A stretch of 64,000 nt of DNA from positions 1-64,000 of the forward strand of contig JBFWZQ010000003.1 in assembly GCA_050185195.1 (NCBI GenBank), in the 5' to 3' direction. Each line of letters opens with the position of its first letter. Position 1 is the first letter of the stretch. The notes under the pieces were generated by a model. It made no database searches. It was not told the origin of the DNA and was given only the letters and a program-made list of their open reading frames with translations. This DNA comes from CADEFQ01 sp050185195. GTDB taxonomy: Bacteria > Pseudomonadota > Gammaproteobacteria > Steroidobacterales > Steroidobacteraceae. Positions 15,596 through 24,494 of the stretch are shown here, piece after piece. Both the position numbers and the translations under genes were made by a program.

Positions 15596-17361
15596 AGCAC
15601 CCCGCTGTGCGCAGGGCCGGCCTGCTGACGCTGTCGTGGACGCTGGCGCTGGCGTCGGCGCTGGCGTCGGCACGGGAGGCTCCGGTGGACACACTCGATC
15701 GCGCTTTTCTCTTTGGCGCCGCGCAACCGTCCGCGCCGCTGCCGATGCACGCATTCACGCCGCCCGTCGCGGCGGCGGCTCCGCTACACGCTTTCGAGGG
15801 ACGCCTGACACTTTCGCGCGAGGCGCTGATCGGCTCGCTGCGCGTGCACAAGGATGACTACGGCACGGCGAAAACCGCCCCCGACCTGCTGCGGCACCTG
15901 CCCGAATTCGACTTCGAATTCGTCTCGAGCGGCGACGCGCTGATTCCGGTCCGTCGCGGCAGCATCGAGTCCTCGCATCCGCAGTGGGAGTACGTGCTCG
16001 AGCCGGGGCGGATCTGGTCGGATCCGCGGGACGGCGGTCTCACGCGCGCCGCGCTGCCCTTCTCGCTCGAGGAGCGCAACGCCAACTGCCTGCACAACGG
16101 CGTCATGACCTTCCTGTTCGACGCGAGCGGCGCGGTCTCGCGCGTCGCGTACCAGGTGAGCAGCGAGACCTGCGCCTATCTCAAGCTCGACCTGTGGGGC
16201 GTGCTGCCGGCGCGCTATCGCCCCGCGAAGATCGCGCGGGGTGGTGAGGTCCGGGCAGCCTACGCACGCGAAGTCGCGGCGCGGCTGCCGACCCGACCGA
16301 TCGAGACGCTCGCCGCGGCGTATCCCGGCGCAAACCCCGCGGCCTTTGGCAATCCGGATGAAGTGCCGCGCGAGGACATGACCGCCTACGGTTTCGTCAT
16401 CGACGGCGTGCACTATGTGGGGGGCTGCGACACGCGTGCTGGACCCTACCCTTTCTGCGACGTGCTCGACCTGCCTTCCTACTCGCTCGCGAAAAGCCTC
16501 GTGGCTGGCCTCGGCAGCCTCGCGCTCGCGCGGGAGTTCCCGGGCGTACTCGACGCGCGCATCGCCGACTACGTACCGGCGTGCAAGGCCGCCGGTGGCT
16601 GGGACGACGTGCGCTTTCGCGACGCGCTCGACATGGCGACGGGCCATTTCGATTCGCCGCGTTACGACGAGGACGAGAAATCTCCTGCGACGTTGCCGTT
16701 CTTCATCGCGGAAAATCACCAGGCCAAGATCGAATTCGCCTGCCGGCACTTTCCGCGCCGGGCTGGCCCCGGCACACAATGGGTCTATCACACGACCGAC
16801 ACCTACGTGCTCGGCACCGCGCTCGAGGCGTACGTGCAGCGGCACCTGGGCGCAGGCCATGACTTCTATCGCGACGTCGTCGTCGCGAAGCTCTGGGCGC
16901 CACTCGGACTGAGCCCGGTGACGCGCGAGACGCGGCGCACGCGCGACCTGGCCGCTCAGCCCTTCACCGGATGGGGCCTCACGCTCCATCGCGACGACAT
17001 CGCGCGCATCGGCCAGTGGCTCGTTGCCCCGCAGGGGCCGCGCATCAACGATGTGTCGCCGTTCGACGAGAAACAGTTGCGGATCGCCCTGCAGCGCGAC
17101 CCGCAGGATCGCGGCCTGCGCGCGATCGATGACAGCTTCCGCTACGCACGTGGCTTCTGGGCACACGAAGTGAGCCGCTACATCGGCTGCGCGCAGCCGG
17201 TCTGGGTGCCCTACATGGCCGGCTTCGGCGGCATCAACGTGCTGCTGCTGCCGAACGGCACGGTCTACTACTATTTCAGCGACGGCGAGGCGTTCCGCTG
17301 GGCGGGCGCGGCCGTCGAATCGAATCGCATCCGGTCGTTCTGCAAGGGAGAGGCACCATGA
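15592..17361 (+). CDS. Secreted serine hydrolase, beta-lactamase/class C (S12-like)
   Basis: 589 residues. A signal peptide covers about 1-28. An N-terminal region of about 230 residues has no recognised fold. A C-terminal class C beta-lactamase/D-peptidase-like domain follows, with Ser298-Leu-Ala-Lys301 in LPSYSLAKSLVAG as the SxxK nucleophile motif, YHTTDTY as the Tyr motif region and GFGGINVLLLPNG near the end. The third box differs from the usual KTG/HxG. ATG 15592 overlaps the sulfotransferase stop. It likely acts in the periplasm on an ester or amide taken up through the neighbouring TonB receptor. Substrate is unknown, and resistance to beta-lactams should not be assumed. Confidence 0.78.
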   Translation: MKHPAVRRAGLLTLSWTLALASALASAREAPVDTLDRAFLFGAAQPSAPLPMHAFTPPVAAAAPLHAFEGRLTLSREALIGSLRVHKDDYGTAKTAPDLLRHLPEFDFEFVSSGDALIPVRRGSIESSHPQWEYVLEPGRIWSDPRDGGLTRAALPFSLEERNANCLHNGVMTFLFDASGAVSRVAYQVSSETCAYLKLDLWGVLPARYRPAKIARGGEVRAAYAREVAARLPTRPIETLAAAYPGANPAAFGNPDEVPREDMTAYGFVIDGVHYVGGCDTRAGPYPFCDVLDLPSYSLAKSLVAGLGSLALAREFPGVLDARIADYVPACKAAGGWDDVRFRDALDMATGHFDSPRYDEDEKSPATLPFFIAENHQAKIEFACRHFPRRAGPGTQWVYHTTDTYVLGTALEAYVQRHLGAGHDFYRDVVVAKLWAPLGLSPVTRETRRTRDLAAQPFTGWGLTLHRDDIARIGQWLVAPQGPRINDVSPFDEKQLRIALQRDPQDRGLRAIDDSFRYARGFWAHEVSRYIGCAQPVWVPYMAGFGGINVLLLPNGTVYYYFSDGEAFRWAGAAVESNRIRSFCKGEAP

Positions 17362-18551
17362 ATACGGGGGCGCTGGCCCGGGCCGCGGACCACGCGCGCC
17401 GCGAACCGGACGGGCTCGTCGCCGCGTGTTTCCTCTCGTTCCTCGCCACCGCCGGCATCTTCTACGTCAACATCATGCCGGCGCTCGTTTCGGGGCTCAT
17501 TTCGGGGCTTCACTTCACGCAGCGCGAAGCGGGATTCGTCGGCTCCGCAAATCTCTATGGTGCGGCGTTCGGCGCGCTCACGATCGTACTGCTCGTCGCT
17601 CGCGTCGCGTGGCGAAAGGCGTCGATCGCCCTGCTCACCGGGATCGTGGTGATCGACGCGATTTCGATGGCGGTGCACGCGCCGTGGGTGATGATTCCGT
17701 TGCGCGCACTCCACGGATTCCTGGGCGGCATGCTCGTGGGCGTCGCGTTCTCCGTCATCGCGCGCACGAAATCACCTGACCGCGTGTTCGGCGTGCTGCT
17801 CTTCGTGCAATTCGGCCTGGGCGGGCTCGGCGTCATGACCCTGCCGCGCCTCGTGCCGGTGTTCGGCACCGGCGTGCTGTTCGCGGCGCTGATCGCCTTC
17901 AGCCTCGTGACGCTCGCGATGCTGCCGTTCCTCGGGCCCTATCCGCCGCGACCGCGAACGGACACCGCTGTCGCCACGGCCGCCACCGCGTCGACGCCGC
18001 GCTTCGTGCTCGCGCTGCTCGCGATCTTCCTTTTCCAGGCCTCCAACATGGGCCTCTTCGCCTACATCATCGAACTCGGCCGCGCGGCCGGCCTCGCGCA
18101 AGACTTCATCTCGACTTCAGTGGGCGCGGCCACCTGGGTCGGCGTCGCGGGCTGCCTGCTGGTGATCGCCCTCGGCACGCGCCATGGCCGCACGAGGCCT
18201 CTCGCGATCGGACTCGCAACGACACTCGTCGGTATCTGGGTGTTGCACTACTCGCGTGACGAGCTGGTGTTCGTGCTCGCGAACTGCGTGACCGGGATCA
18301 CCTGGTCGCTCGTGATGCCCTACCTGCTCGGCCTCACCGCCGCATTCGATCGCACGGGGCGCGCCGCCGCGCTCGGCGGCTTTGCCTCGAAGATGGGACT
18401 CGCGTCGGGACCGCTGCTCGGCGCGCTGGTCCTGCGCGGCGACGACTACGGCCTGCTCATCAATCTATCTTGCCTCGGCATCGTCGCGTGCGCGGCGGCG
18501 GCGCTCGTGCCGGCGCGGGCGGTGGATCGCGCGCTGCGCGCGCCGGGCTGA
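17358..18551 (+). CDS. Major facilitator superfamily transporter
   Basis: 397 residues with about 12 hydrophobic segments. The first transmembrane helix includes FLSFLATAGIFYVNIMPALV. A central hydrophilic loop after LGPYPPRPR divides two six-helix halves, and GGFASKMGLASGPLLGALVL near the C-terminus is typical MFS. The second half repeats the fold. It overlaps the hydrolase stop by ATGA and ends the operon, 10 bp from the convergent dienelactone-hydrolase-type gene. It probably moves the product or substrate of this locus across the inner membrane; direction is not evident. Confidence 0.88.
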   Translation: MNTGALARAADHARREPDGLVAACFLSFLATAGIFYVNIMPALVSGLISGLHFTQREAGFVGSANLYGAAFGALTIVLLVARVAWRKASIALLTGIVVIDAISMAVHAPWVMIPLRALHGFLGGMLVGVAFSVIARTKSPDRVFGVLLFVQFGLGGLGVMTLPRLVPVFGTGVLFAALIAFSLVTLAMLPFLGPYPPRPRTDTAVATAATASTPRFVLALLAIFLFQASNMGLFAYIIELGRAAGLAQDFISTSVGAATWVGVAGCLLVIALGTRHGRTRPLAIGLATTLVGIWVLHYSRDELVFVLANCVTGITWSLVMPYLLGLTAAFDRTGRAAALGGFASKMGLASGPLLGALVLRGDDYGLLINLSCLGIVACAAAALVPARAVDRALRAPG

Positions 18552-18584
18552 GGGCCAGGGGCTACGAGCTGCGGGCCAGAAGCG
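18552..18584. repeat. 33-bp GGGCCAG-type interspersed repeat copy
   Basis: The segment runs from GGGCCAGGGGC to GGGCCAGAAGCG with ten bases between. It matches, at 29 of 33 positions by eye, the reverse complement of 33342-33374, which is part of an inverted-repeat element. Here it sits at the convergent 3' ends of the MFS and hydrolase genes and supplies the last codons and stop of the latter. It could be a REP-like or miniature element. Confidence 0.5.
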
Positions 18585-19437
18585 CCAGCAAGCGAGCCCA
18601 CGCCTTCTCCGCCGCGTCGTGGTCGTAGACGCGCGAATCGGGCGGGCACCAGCCGTGCTTCGTACCCGCGTAGACCTCGATCTCGGCCGGCAGGTGCGCA
18701 GCGGCAAACGCCTCGCGCAGCCGGTCTTTCACCTGCGGCTGGCGCTCGTCGTCGTTCGCGGCGATCGCAATCAGGAACTGCGCCTTCATCTGCGGCACGA
18801 GCAGGTGCGGGCTGTCGGGCTTGTCAGTCGCTAGGCCCCCGCCGTGGAACGACCCGCCCGCGCCGATGCGATCCGGCAAGGCGGCTGCGGTACGCATGAC
18901 GAGCGGGCCACCCATGCAGTAGCCGGTAGTGCCGAGCTTGCGGGCCTTGTCGACCGCGGCCTGCGCGTCGAGCCAGCCGACGAACGCCTTCGCATCCGTC
19001 ACGGCCGTCTCGGGAGACAGCGAACCGGCCAATGCCATCAGCGCCGCGCGCGTGGCCGGGTCCTCGAAATCCGGGTTCTCGGGCGAGGTGGGCGCGCGCT
19101 GCTTGCGATAGAAGGGATTCACGACGAGCACCGCGTAGCCGGACTCGGCGAGCCGCCGGCCCATCTGCCGGAACGCGGGGCGCAGGCCGAAGATGTCGGG
19201 CCAGACGAGCACGCCGGGATGTGCGCCCTTGGCGGGGTGTACGAAGTAGGCGTCCGTCGTCCCGTCCGGCGTCCTGATTTCCACTTCGGCCTCGGCCACC
19301 TCGGCGGCGCCGGCGACGGGTGGCAACAGGGACAGCGCGCCGGCGCCGAACGCCAACCCGCCGAACTGCCGCCGTGACAACTCCTTCGAGCGGAGCTGGT
19401 ATTCGACCATGTCATCGAAGGCGTCGTGATCGCACAT
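18562..19437 (-). CDS. Dienelactone hydrolase-family protein, Tat-exported
   Basis: 291 residues. A twin-arginine signal (ELSRRQFGGLAFGAGALSLL) lies at about 25-48. The alpha/beta-hydrolase domain follows, with the nucleophile motif GYCMGG (Cys in place of Ser, as in dienelactone hydrolases) and the catalytic His in GTKHGWCPPDSR. Dienelactone hydrolases open lactone rings in chlorocatechol breakdown, but the many paralogues have unknown substrates, and a periplasmic location argues against the classic role. ATG 19437 is preferred because the Tat motif then lies at a normal distance. The C-terminal seven residues and the stop lie in a dispersed repeat. Confidence 0.82.
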   Translation of the reverse strand: MCDHDAFDDMVEYQLRSKELSRRQFGGLAFGAGALSLLPPVAGAAEVAEAEVEIRTPDGTTDAYFVHPAKGAHPGVLVWPDIFGLRPAFRQMGRRLAESGYAVLVVNPFYRKQRAPTSPENPDFEDPATRAALMALAGSLSPETAVTDAKAFVGWLDAQAAVDKARKLGTTGYCMGGPLVMRTAAALPDRIGAGGSFHGGGLATDKPDSPHLLVPQMKAQFLIAIAANDDERQPQVKDRLREAFAAAHLPAEIEVYAGTKHGWCPPDSRVYDHDAAEKAWARLLALLARSS

Positions 19438-19462
19438 GGCTGCCTCTTTCTGCCAGCCGGCA

Positions 19463-20893
19463 CTATACCCGTGCGGCCTTCCACCCGCCGCGGCTGAACA
19501 GCCACAAGGTAAAGAGGCCCACGGAGGTTTCCGAGACGAATACCGCCCAGAACACGCCGTTTTCCTGCCAGCCGAGGCGCACAGCCAGCAGCCACGCAAG
19601 CGGAATCTGGATCAGCCAGAAGAACACGACATTGATCCAGGTCGGCGTGGCCGTGTCGCCGGCGCCGTTGAAGGCCTGCACGCTGACCATCCACCAGCCG
19701 TAGACGAACAGCGCATACGACAGGATGCGCAGCCACTCCGCGCCGATGGTGATGACCGTCGCGTCGCTGGTGAAGATGCCGACGATCTCCCGCGGGAGGG
19801 CGAAGTACGCCACGGAGATCGCGAGCAGGAAGGCCATGTTGTACCAGCCGATCTGCCACACGGCGGCTTCGGCGCGCTCCGGCTGCTGCGCGCCGAGGTT
19901 CTGGCCGACCAGCGTGGCGGCGGCGTTCGACATGCCCCAGGCCGGCATCAGCGTGAACATCATCACGCGGATGGCGATCGTCGCGCCGGCGACCGCTTCG
20001 CTGCCGATGCTCGCGAGGATGCGCATGAGGAAGATCCACGAGGTCATCGCCACGACCATCTGGCCGACGCCGCCCAGCGACGTGCGCACGATGTTCCACA
20101 GGATCGCGCCGCGCCAGGCGAGCTGCGAGGCGAGCACGCGGATGTGCTGGCCGCCGCGGAACAACACCCACAGCTGGAACAGCACGCCGGTGCCGCGGCC
20201 GATGTTGGTGGCGATGGCCGCGCCCTCGATGCCGAGCGCCGGCACGGGGCCCGCGCCGAAGATCAGCAGCGGACACAGCAGGATATTGAGGCCGTTGGCG
20301 AGCCACAGCACGCGCATCGCGATCGCCGCATCGCCCGCGCCGCGGAAGATCGCATTGATGACGAACAGCAGCACGATCACCGCATTGCCGCCCAGCATCC
20401 ACTGCGTGTAGCGGTAGCCGTGTTCGAGGCTCCAGGCATCGGCACCCATCAGGCGCAGCAGGTCCTGCGCGTAGACGATGCCGATGATCGCCGGCAACAA
20501 CGAGGCCAGCAGCGCCACGATGATCGCCTGCACGGCCGTCACGGCGGCTTCCTCGCGCTTGCCTTCGCCGACGCGCCGCGCGACGACGGCGGTCACCGCC
20601 ATCGCGAGACCCATCGCGACGGAATACAGCAGGAACAGGTAGCTTTCGGTCAGCCCGACGGTGGCGACCGCCGACGGCCCGAGCTTTGCCACGAAGAAGA
20701 TATCCACCACCGCAAACGTGGACTCCAGGACGAGCTCGAGCACCATCGGCACTGCAAGCAGGAACACCGCGCGGCGCAGCGGGATCTTCGTGTAGTCGGC
20801 ACTGGTGCCGCGGATCGCGTCGCGCAGCTCGCGCCACAGCGACTGCGGCCCCGCGGGCGGCAACGTGGCGGCGACGGTGGGGGTCGGGTGCAT
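19463..20893 (-). CDS. MATE-family efflux transporter
   Basis: 476 residues with 12 predicted membrane helices in two similar halves. The first half includes AVPMVLELVLESTFAVVDIF then FVAKLGPSAVATVGL, the second SLGGVGQMVVAMTSWIFLMR, both typical of NorM/DinF-type MATE antiporters that expel cationic drugs or metabolites in exchange for sodium or protons. ATG 20893 overlaps the ychF stop (ATGA), so it is read with ychF. Substrate is unknown. Confidence 0.9.
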   Translation of the reverse strand: MHPTPTVAATLPPAGPQSLWRELRDAIRGTSADYTKIPLRRAVFLLAVPMVLELVLESTFAVVDIFFVAKLGPSAVATVGLTESYLFLLYSVAMGLAMAVTAVVARRVGEGKREEAAVTAVQAIIVALLASLLPAIIGIVYAQDLLRLMGADAWSLEHGYRYTQWMLGGNAVIVLLFVINAIFRGAGDAAIAMRVLWLANGLNILLCPLLIFGAGPVPALGIEGAAIATNIGRGTGVLFQLWVLFRGGQHIRVLASQLAWRGAILWNIVRTSLGGVGQMVVAMTSWIFLMRILASIGSEAVAGATIAIRVMMFTLMPAWGMSNAAATLVGQNLGAQQPERAEAAVWQIGWYNMAFLLAISVAYFALPREIVGIFTSDATVITIGAEWLRILSYALFVYGWWMVSVQAFNGAGDTATPTWINVVFFWLIQIPLAWLLAVRLGWQENGVFWAVFVSETSVGLFTLWLFSRGGWKAARV

Positions 20894-21984
20894 CAGACGT
20901 TGAACCTGAAGTGCATCACGTCGCCTTCCCTGACGAGGTATTCCTTGCCCTCGAGGCGCAGCTTGCCCGCTTCCTTGGCGCCCTGCTCGCCGCGGGCCGC
21001 GATGAAGTCGTCGTAGCCAACCACCTCGGCGCGGATGAAACCGCGCTCGAAGTCGGTGTGGATCACGCCGGCCGCCTGCGGCGCCGTCGAGCCGCGCCGC
21101 ACGGTCCATGCGCGCACTTCCTTCGGCCCCACGGTGAAATAGGTCTGCAACCCGAGCAGCTTGTACGCGGCGCGGATCACGCGGTTGAGCCCCGGCTCGT
21201 CGAGCCCGAGGTCGGCGATGAACTCGGCGCGCGCGTCATCGTCGAGCTGCGCGATCTCGGCCTCGATCGCCGCGCACACGGCGACCACCAAGGCGCCCTC
21301 GCCGGCGGCGCGCTGCTCGAGGGCCGCGAGGCGCGGGTTGTCCTTGAAGCCATGCTCGTCGACGTTCGCGACGTACATGACGGGCTTCGATGTCAGCAGG
21401 TGCAGCTCGTGCAGATCGCGCAGTTCGTCGGCCGTGAGGCCCATCGCCCGCACGGCCTTCGCGCCGTCGAGCTGCTGGCGCACGCGCTCGAAGAGATCGC
21501 GCTTGCGGATCGCGTCCTTGTCGCCGGCCTTGGCGGCCTTGGCCGCCCGATCGAGCGCCTTCTCCACCGCGCCGAGATCGGCGAGCGCGAGCTCGGTGTC
21601 GATCGTCTCGATGTCGGAGAGCGGATCGACCTTGCCGGCGACGTGCACGATGTCGTCGTTCTCGAAGCAGCGCACCACATGCGCGATCGCATCGACCTCG
21701 CGGATGTGCGCGAGGAACTGGTTGCCGAGTCCCTCGCCCTGCGAGGCGCCGGCCACGAGGCCCGCGATGTCGACGAATTCGACGGTCGTCGGCAGGATCT
21801 TCTGCGGGTTCGCGATCGAGGCGAGCGCCGTGAGGCGTTCATCGGGCACCGGCACGATGCCGACGTTCGGGTCGATCGTGCAGAACGGATAGTTCTCCGC
21901 CGCGATCTGCGCGCGCGTCAGCGCATTGAACAGGGTCGATTTGCCGACGTTGGGCAGGCCGACGATTCCACACTTGATACCCAT
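20893..21984 (-). CDS. ychF: Redox-regulated ATPase YchF (OLA1 family)
   Basis: 363 residues, the standard length. The P-loop GLPNVGKSTLFNAL is at 9-22, the G3 region DIAGLVAGAS follows, and NVDEHG stands where GTPases have NKxD, as expected for this ATP-preferring Obg-related family. The C-terminal TGS domain ends FRFNV. YchF binds ribosomes and affects translation fidelity and oxidative-stress responses. It follows pth by two bases, the conserved pth-ychF order. Confidence 0.96.
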   Translation of the reverse strand: MGIKCGIVGLPNVGKSTLFNALTRAQIAAENYPFCTIDPNVGIVPVPDERLTALASIANPQKILPTTVEFVDIAGLVAGASQGEGLGNQFLAHIREVDAIAHVVRCFENDDIVHVAGKVDPLSDIETIDTELALADLGAVEKALDRAAKAAKAGDKDAIRKRDLFERVRQQLDGAKAVRAMGLTADELRDLHELHLLTSKPVMYVANVDEHGFKDNPRLAALEQRAAGEGALVVAVCAAIEAEIAQLDDDARAEFIADLGLDEPGLNRVIRAAYKLLGLQTYFTVGPKEVRAWTVRRGSTAPQAAGVIHTDFERGFIRAEVVGYDDFIAARGEQGAKEAGKLRLEGKEYLVREGDVMHFRFNV

Positions 21985-21986
21985 CG

Positions 21987-22580
21987 CTATTCACCATCCG
22001 CCGGTTTGGCATGCAGTCTGTTCATTGCGCGCTGCGGCCCTTCTTCGATCAGCACCGGCAGCACGTCCGCCGCCGCTGCCACCGTTGCGCGGATCGCGCT
22101 GTCCTCGGCCGCCGGCGCGCGCGTCAACACGTAGTCGACCACTTCGGATTTCTCGCCAGGGTGGCCGATGCCGATGCGCAACCGCCAGAAGCCCTCGCCG
22201 ATGCGCGGGATCAGGTCGCGCAGGCCGTTGTGGCCGCCGTGGCCGCCGCCTTCCTTCAGGCGCACGGTGCCCACCGGCAGGTCGAGCTCGTCGTGCGCGA
22301 CGAGGATCGCGTCGGGCTCGACCTTGTAGAAGTCCGCGACGCTGCCCACCGGGCCTGCGCTGCGGTTCATGTACTGCATCGGCTTCAGGAGGATCACTTC
22401 CGTGTCGCCGATCCGCACGCGGGCCATGTCGGCGTGGTGGCGCCGGTCGGCGCGCAGGCTGCCGCCATGGCGCGCGGCGAGTTCATCGATGAACCAGAAC
22501 CCCGCGTTGTGGCGCGTGCGCGCGTACTCGTCGCCCGGATTGCCGAGCCCCACGATCAACTTCAGTGGAAAGCCTGCCAT
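21987..22580 (-). CDS. pth: Peptidyl-tRNA hydrolase
   Basis: 197 residues. LIVGLGNPGDEYARTRHNAG contains the active-site His and conserved Asn. Further conserved blocks are MNRSAGPV, VAHDELDLPVG, GGGHGGHNGLRDL and RLRIGIGHPG. Pth frees stalled peptidyl-tRNAs and is essential. ATG 22580 gives the normal N-terminus. It lies downstream of the rplY terminator and just ahead of ychF, so it may depend on readthrough or an internal promoter. Confidence 0.97.
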   Translation of the reverse strand: MAGFPLKLIVGLGNPGDEYARTRHNAGFWFIDELAARHGGSLRADRRHHADMARVRIGDTEVILLKPMQYMNRSAGPVGSVADFYKVEPDAILVAHDELDLPVGTVRLKEGGGHGGHNGLRDLIPRIGEGFWRLRIGIGHPGEKSEVVDYVLTRAPAAEDSAIRATVAAAADVLPVLIEEGPQRAMNRLHAKPADGE

Positions 22581-22603
22581 ACCGCCCCCGCCATCCTGCG
22601 CGC

Positions 22604-22638
22604 CAAAAAGAGAAAGGCCGCCGGGTCCCGGCGGCCTT
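22604..22638 (-). terminator. Rho-independent terminator after rplY
   Basis: On the minus strand, arms AAGGCCGCCGGG and CCCGGCGGCCTT pair almost without a loop and are followed by TTTCTCTTTTT. It lies 20 bp after the rplY stop and before pth. Strength is suggested by the long GC stem and T-rich tail. Confidence 0.85.
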
Positions 22639-22658
22639 CCTGGTTCCGGTCGCGGCAA

Positions 22659-23366
22659 TTACTTCTTGCCGCCACCTTCCTTCTTCGCCGGCGCGGCCTC
22701 GGCCTTGGCGGCATCGCCCGCCGCCGGGGCTGCCCCCGCTGCCACCGCACCTTCGGCCGCCGCCGCTTCGGCGGTCGGCTCCGGCTCGGCTGCACGCGGC
22801 GCGTGCACCGAGACGACCGCGATGTTGCGGCCCTGCTGCAACTGCGGGATCACGACGCCCGCCGGCAGCATGATGTCCGCCAGGAACTTCGTCTCGTTGA
22901 GCTTCATCTGTGACAGGTCGAGCTCGAGGAACTCCGGCAGGTCCTTCGGCAGGCAGACCACTTCGACGTCCGACATGCGGTGCGACACGACGCCGCCCTC
23001 GGTCTTGACGCCCGGCGACGCCGCCGCGCCGTGGAAGTGGATCGGCAGGTGGATGCGGATCTTCTCGTCCGCCTGCACGCGCTGCAGGTCGATGTGCACG
23101 ATCGCGTTCTTCGCGGGGTGCATCTGCACGTCCTTGATGATCGCTTCCTGGCTCTCGCTGCCCACCTTGATGCGGATGATCGACGAGTACAGTTTCTCGT
23201 TGTCGATCATCGTCATCAGGTTCTGGTGGTCGAGGATGATCTGGCGGGGCGCGAGCTTGCCGCCGTAGATGATGGCCGGAATCTTGCCACGACGACGCAG
23301 GCGGCGGCTCGCACCCTTGCCCTGATCGTCACGGGAGTCCGCCTGGATTTCAAATCCGATGCGCAT
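22659..23366 (-). CDS. rplY: 50S ribosomal protein L25/general stress protein Ctc
   Basis: 235 residues, the long form. The N-terminal 5S-rRNA-binding domain (1-95) includes KGASRRLRRRGKIPAIIYGG and HIDLQRVQADEKIRI. The TL5/Ctc C-terminal beta domain (about 100-188) includes CLPKDLPEFLELDLSQMKLN. An Ala/Pro/Glu-rich tail (190-235) ending KKEGGGKK is low complexity. It is co-directional with prs (60 bp upstream), a conserved pairing, and is followed by a strong terminator. Confidence 0.96.
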   Translation of the reverse strand: MRIGFEIQADSRDDQGKGASRRLRRRGKIPAIIYGGKLAPRQIILDHQNLMTMIDNEKLYSSIIRIKVGSESQEAIIKDVQMHPAKNAIVHIDLQRVQADEKIRIHLPIHFHGAAASPGVKTEGGVVSHRMSDVEVVCLPKDLPEFLELDLSQMKLNETKFLADIMLPAGVVIPQLQQGRNIAVVSVHAPRAAEPEPTAEAAAAEGAVAAGAAPAAGDAAKAEAAPAKKEGGGKK

Positions 23367-23426
23367 GGTCTCTCCTTACATTTACAAACAAGGGGACCTC
23401 CGCGACCAGAGCATCCCCACCCAAAA

Positions 23427-24365
23427 TCAATCGATGTACAGCGAGCTCACCGACTCTTCGTCACGGATGCGACGAATGGTCTCCGCGAGCAGGCCCGCCA
23501 CCGACAGCTGGCGGATGCGGCCGCACTTGCGTGCCGCGTCCGTCAGCGGAATCGTGTCGGTCACGACGAGTTCGTCGAGCGCCGACGAGGTTATCTTCTC
23601 CACCGCCGTGCCCGAGAGCACCGCGTGCGTGATGTACGCCACCACGCGCTTCGCGCCCTGGTCCTTGAGCGCCTGCGCCGCGAGGCACAGCGTGCCGGCG
23701 GTGTCGACCATGTCGTCGACGAGCACGCAGGTCTTGCCCGCGACTTCGCCGATGATGTTCATCACCTTCGACTCGTTCGGCCGCGGCCGGCGCTTGTCGA
23801 TGATCGCGAGGTCGGCGTCATCGAGGCGCTTCGCGAGCGCGCGGGCGCGCACCACGCCGCCCACGTCCGGGGACACGACGATCATGTCCTCGTAACCCTG
23901 CCGCCACGCATCGCCGAGCAACACCGGCGAGCCGTACACGTTGTCCACGGGGATGTCGAAGAACCCCTGGATCTGGTCGGCGTGCAGGTCGATCGTCAGC
24001 AGGCGATGCACGCCCGCCCCTGAAATCATGTTCGCGACCAGCTTTGCCGTGATCGCGGCGCGGGTCGCGCGTGGCCGCCGGTCCTGGCGTGCGTAGCCGA
24101 AGTACGGCACCACCGCCGTCACCCGCGCCGCCGAGGCGCGCCGGCAGGCGTCGGCCATCACGAGCAGCTCCATCAGGTTGTCGTTCACCGGCGCGCACGT
24201 GGGCTGCACGATGAACACGTCCCGGCCGCGCACGTTCTCGATCAGCTCGACGTTCACCTCGCCGTCGCTGAACCGCCCGACATAGGCGCGCCCGAGCGGC
24301 TGCTTCAGGTGCCGGGCGATGTCCTGCGCGAGCTGGGGGTTGGCGTTACCCGCAAACAACGCCAT
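23427..24365 (-). CDS. prs: Ribose-phosphate pyrophosphokinase
   Basis: 312 residues. Makes PRPP from ribose 5-phosphate and ATP for nucleotide, His and Trp synthesis. Visible are MALFAGNANPQLA, the GRFSDGEVNVELIENVRGRD loop, RQDRRPRATRAAITAKL, the flexible-loop KRRPRPNES and the PRPP-binding VLVDDMVDTAGTL. ATG 24365 fits well; a GTG seven codons upstream is possible. It lies between tRNA-Gln and rplY, the usual gammaproteobacterial order. Confidence 0.96.
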   Translation of the reverse strand: MALFAGNANPQLAQDIARHLKQPLGRAYVGRFSDGEVNVELIENVRGRDVFIVQPTCAPVNDNLMELLVMADACRRASAARVTAVVPYFGYARQDRRPRATRAAITAKLVANMISGAGVHRLLTIDLHADQIQGFFDIPVDNVYGSPVLLGDAWRQGYEDMIVVSPDVGGVVRARALAKRLDDADLAIIDKRRPRPNESKVMNIIGEVAGKTCVLVDDMVDTAGTLCLAAQALKDQGAKRVVAYITHAVLSGTAVEKITSSALDELVVTDTIPLTDAARKCGRIRQLSVAGLLAETIRRIRDEESVSSLYID

Positions 24366-24399
24366 CGACGCCGAATCCGACACTACGACCTCACTCGTC

Positions 24400-24474
24400 T
24401 GGCTGGGGCGGAAGGATTCGAACCTCCGAATGGCGGGATCAAAACCCGCTGCCTTACCACTTGGCGACGCCCCA
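24400..24474 (-). tRNA. tRNA-Gln (TTG)
   Basis: A 75-nt minus-strand cloverleaf: acceptor TGGGGCG paired with CGCCCCA, a D arm with CGCCAAGTGGTAAGGC, an anticodon stem GCGGG/CCCGC with loop TTTTGAT (anticodon TTG), a T arm with GGTTCGAATCC and an encoded CCA. The opening T in the acceptor is a hallmark of tRNA-Gln. It sits between ispE and prs as in many gammaproteobacteria. Confidence 0.95.
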
Positions 24475-24494
24475 GCGGAAACCATTGCCGCCCA

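Noticed and set aside
15592..17361. Beta-lactam resistance gene
   Set aside because: The class C fold and SxxK motif are shared by many esterases and peptidases. The Tyr and third motifs differ from true beta-lactamases and the operon is catabolic in type.
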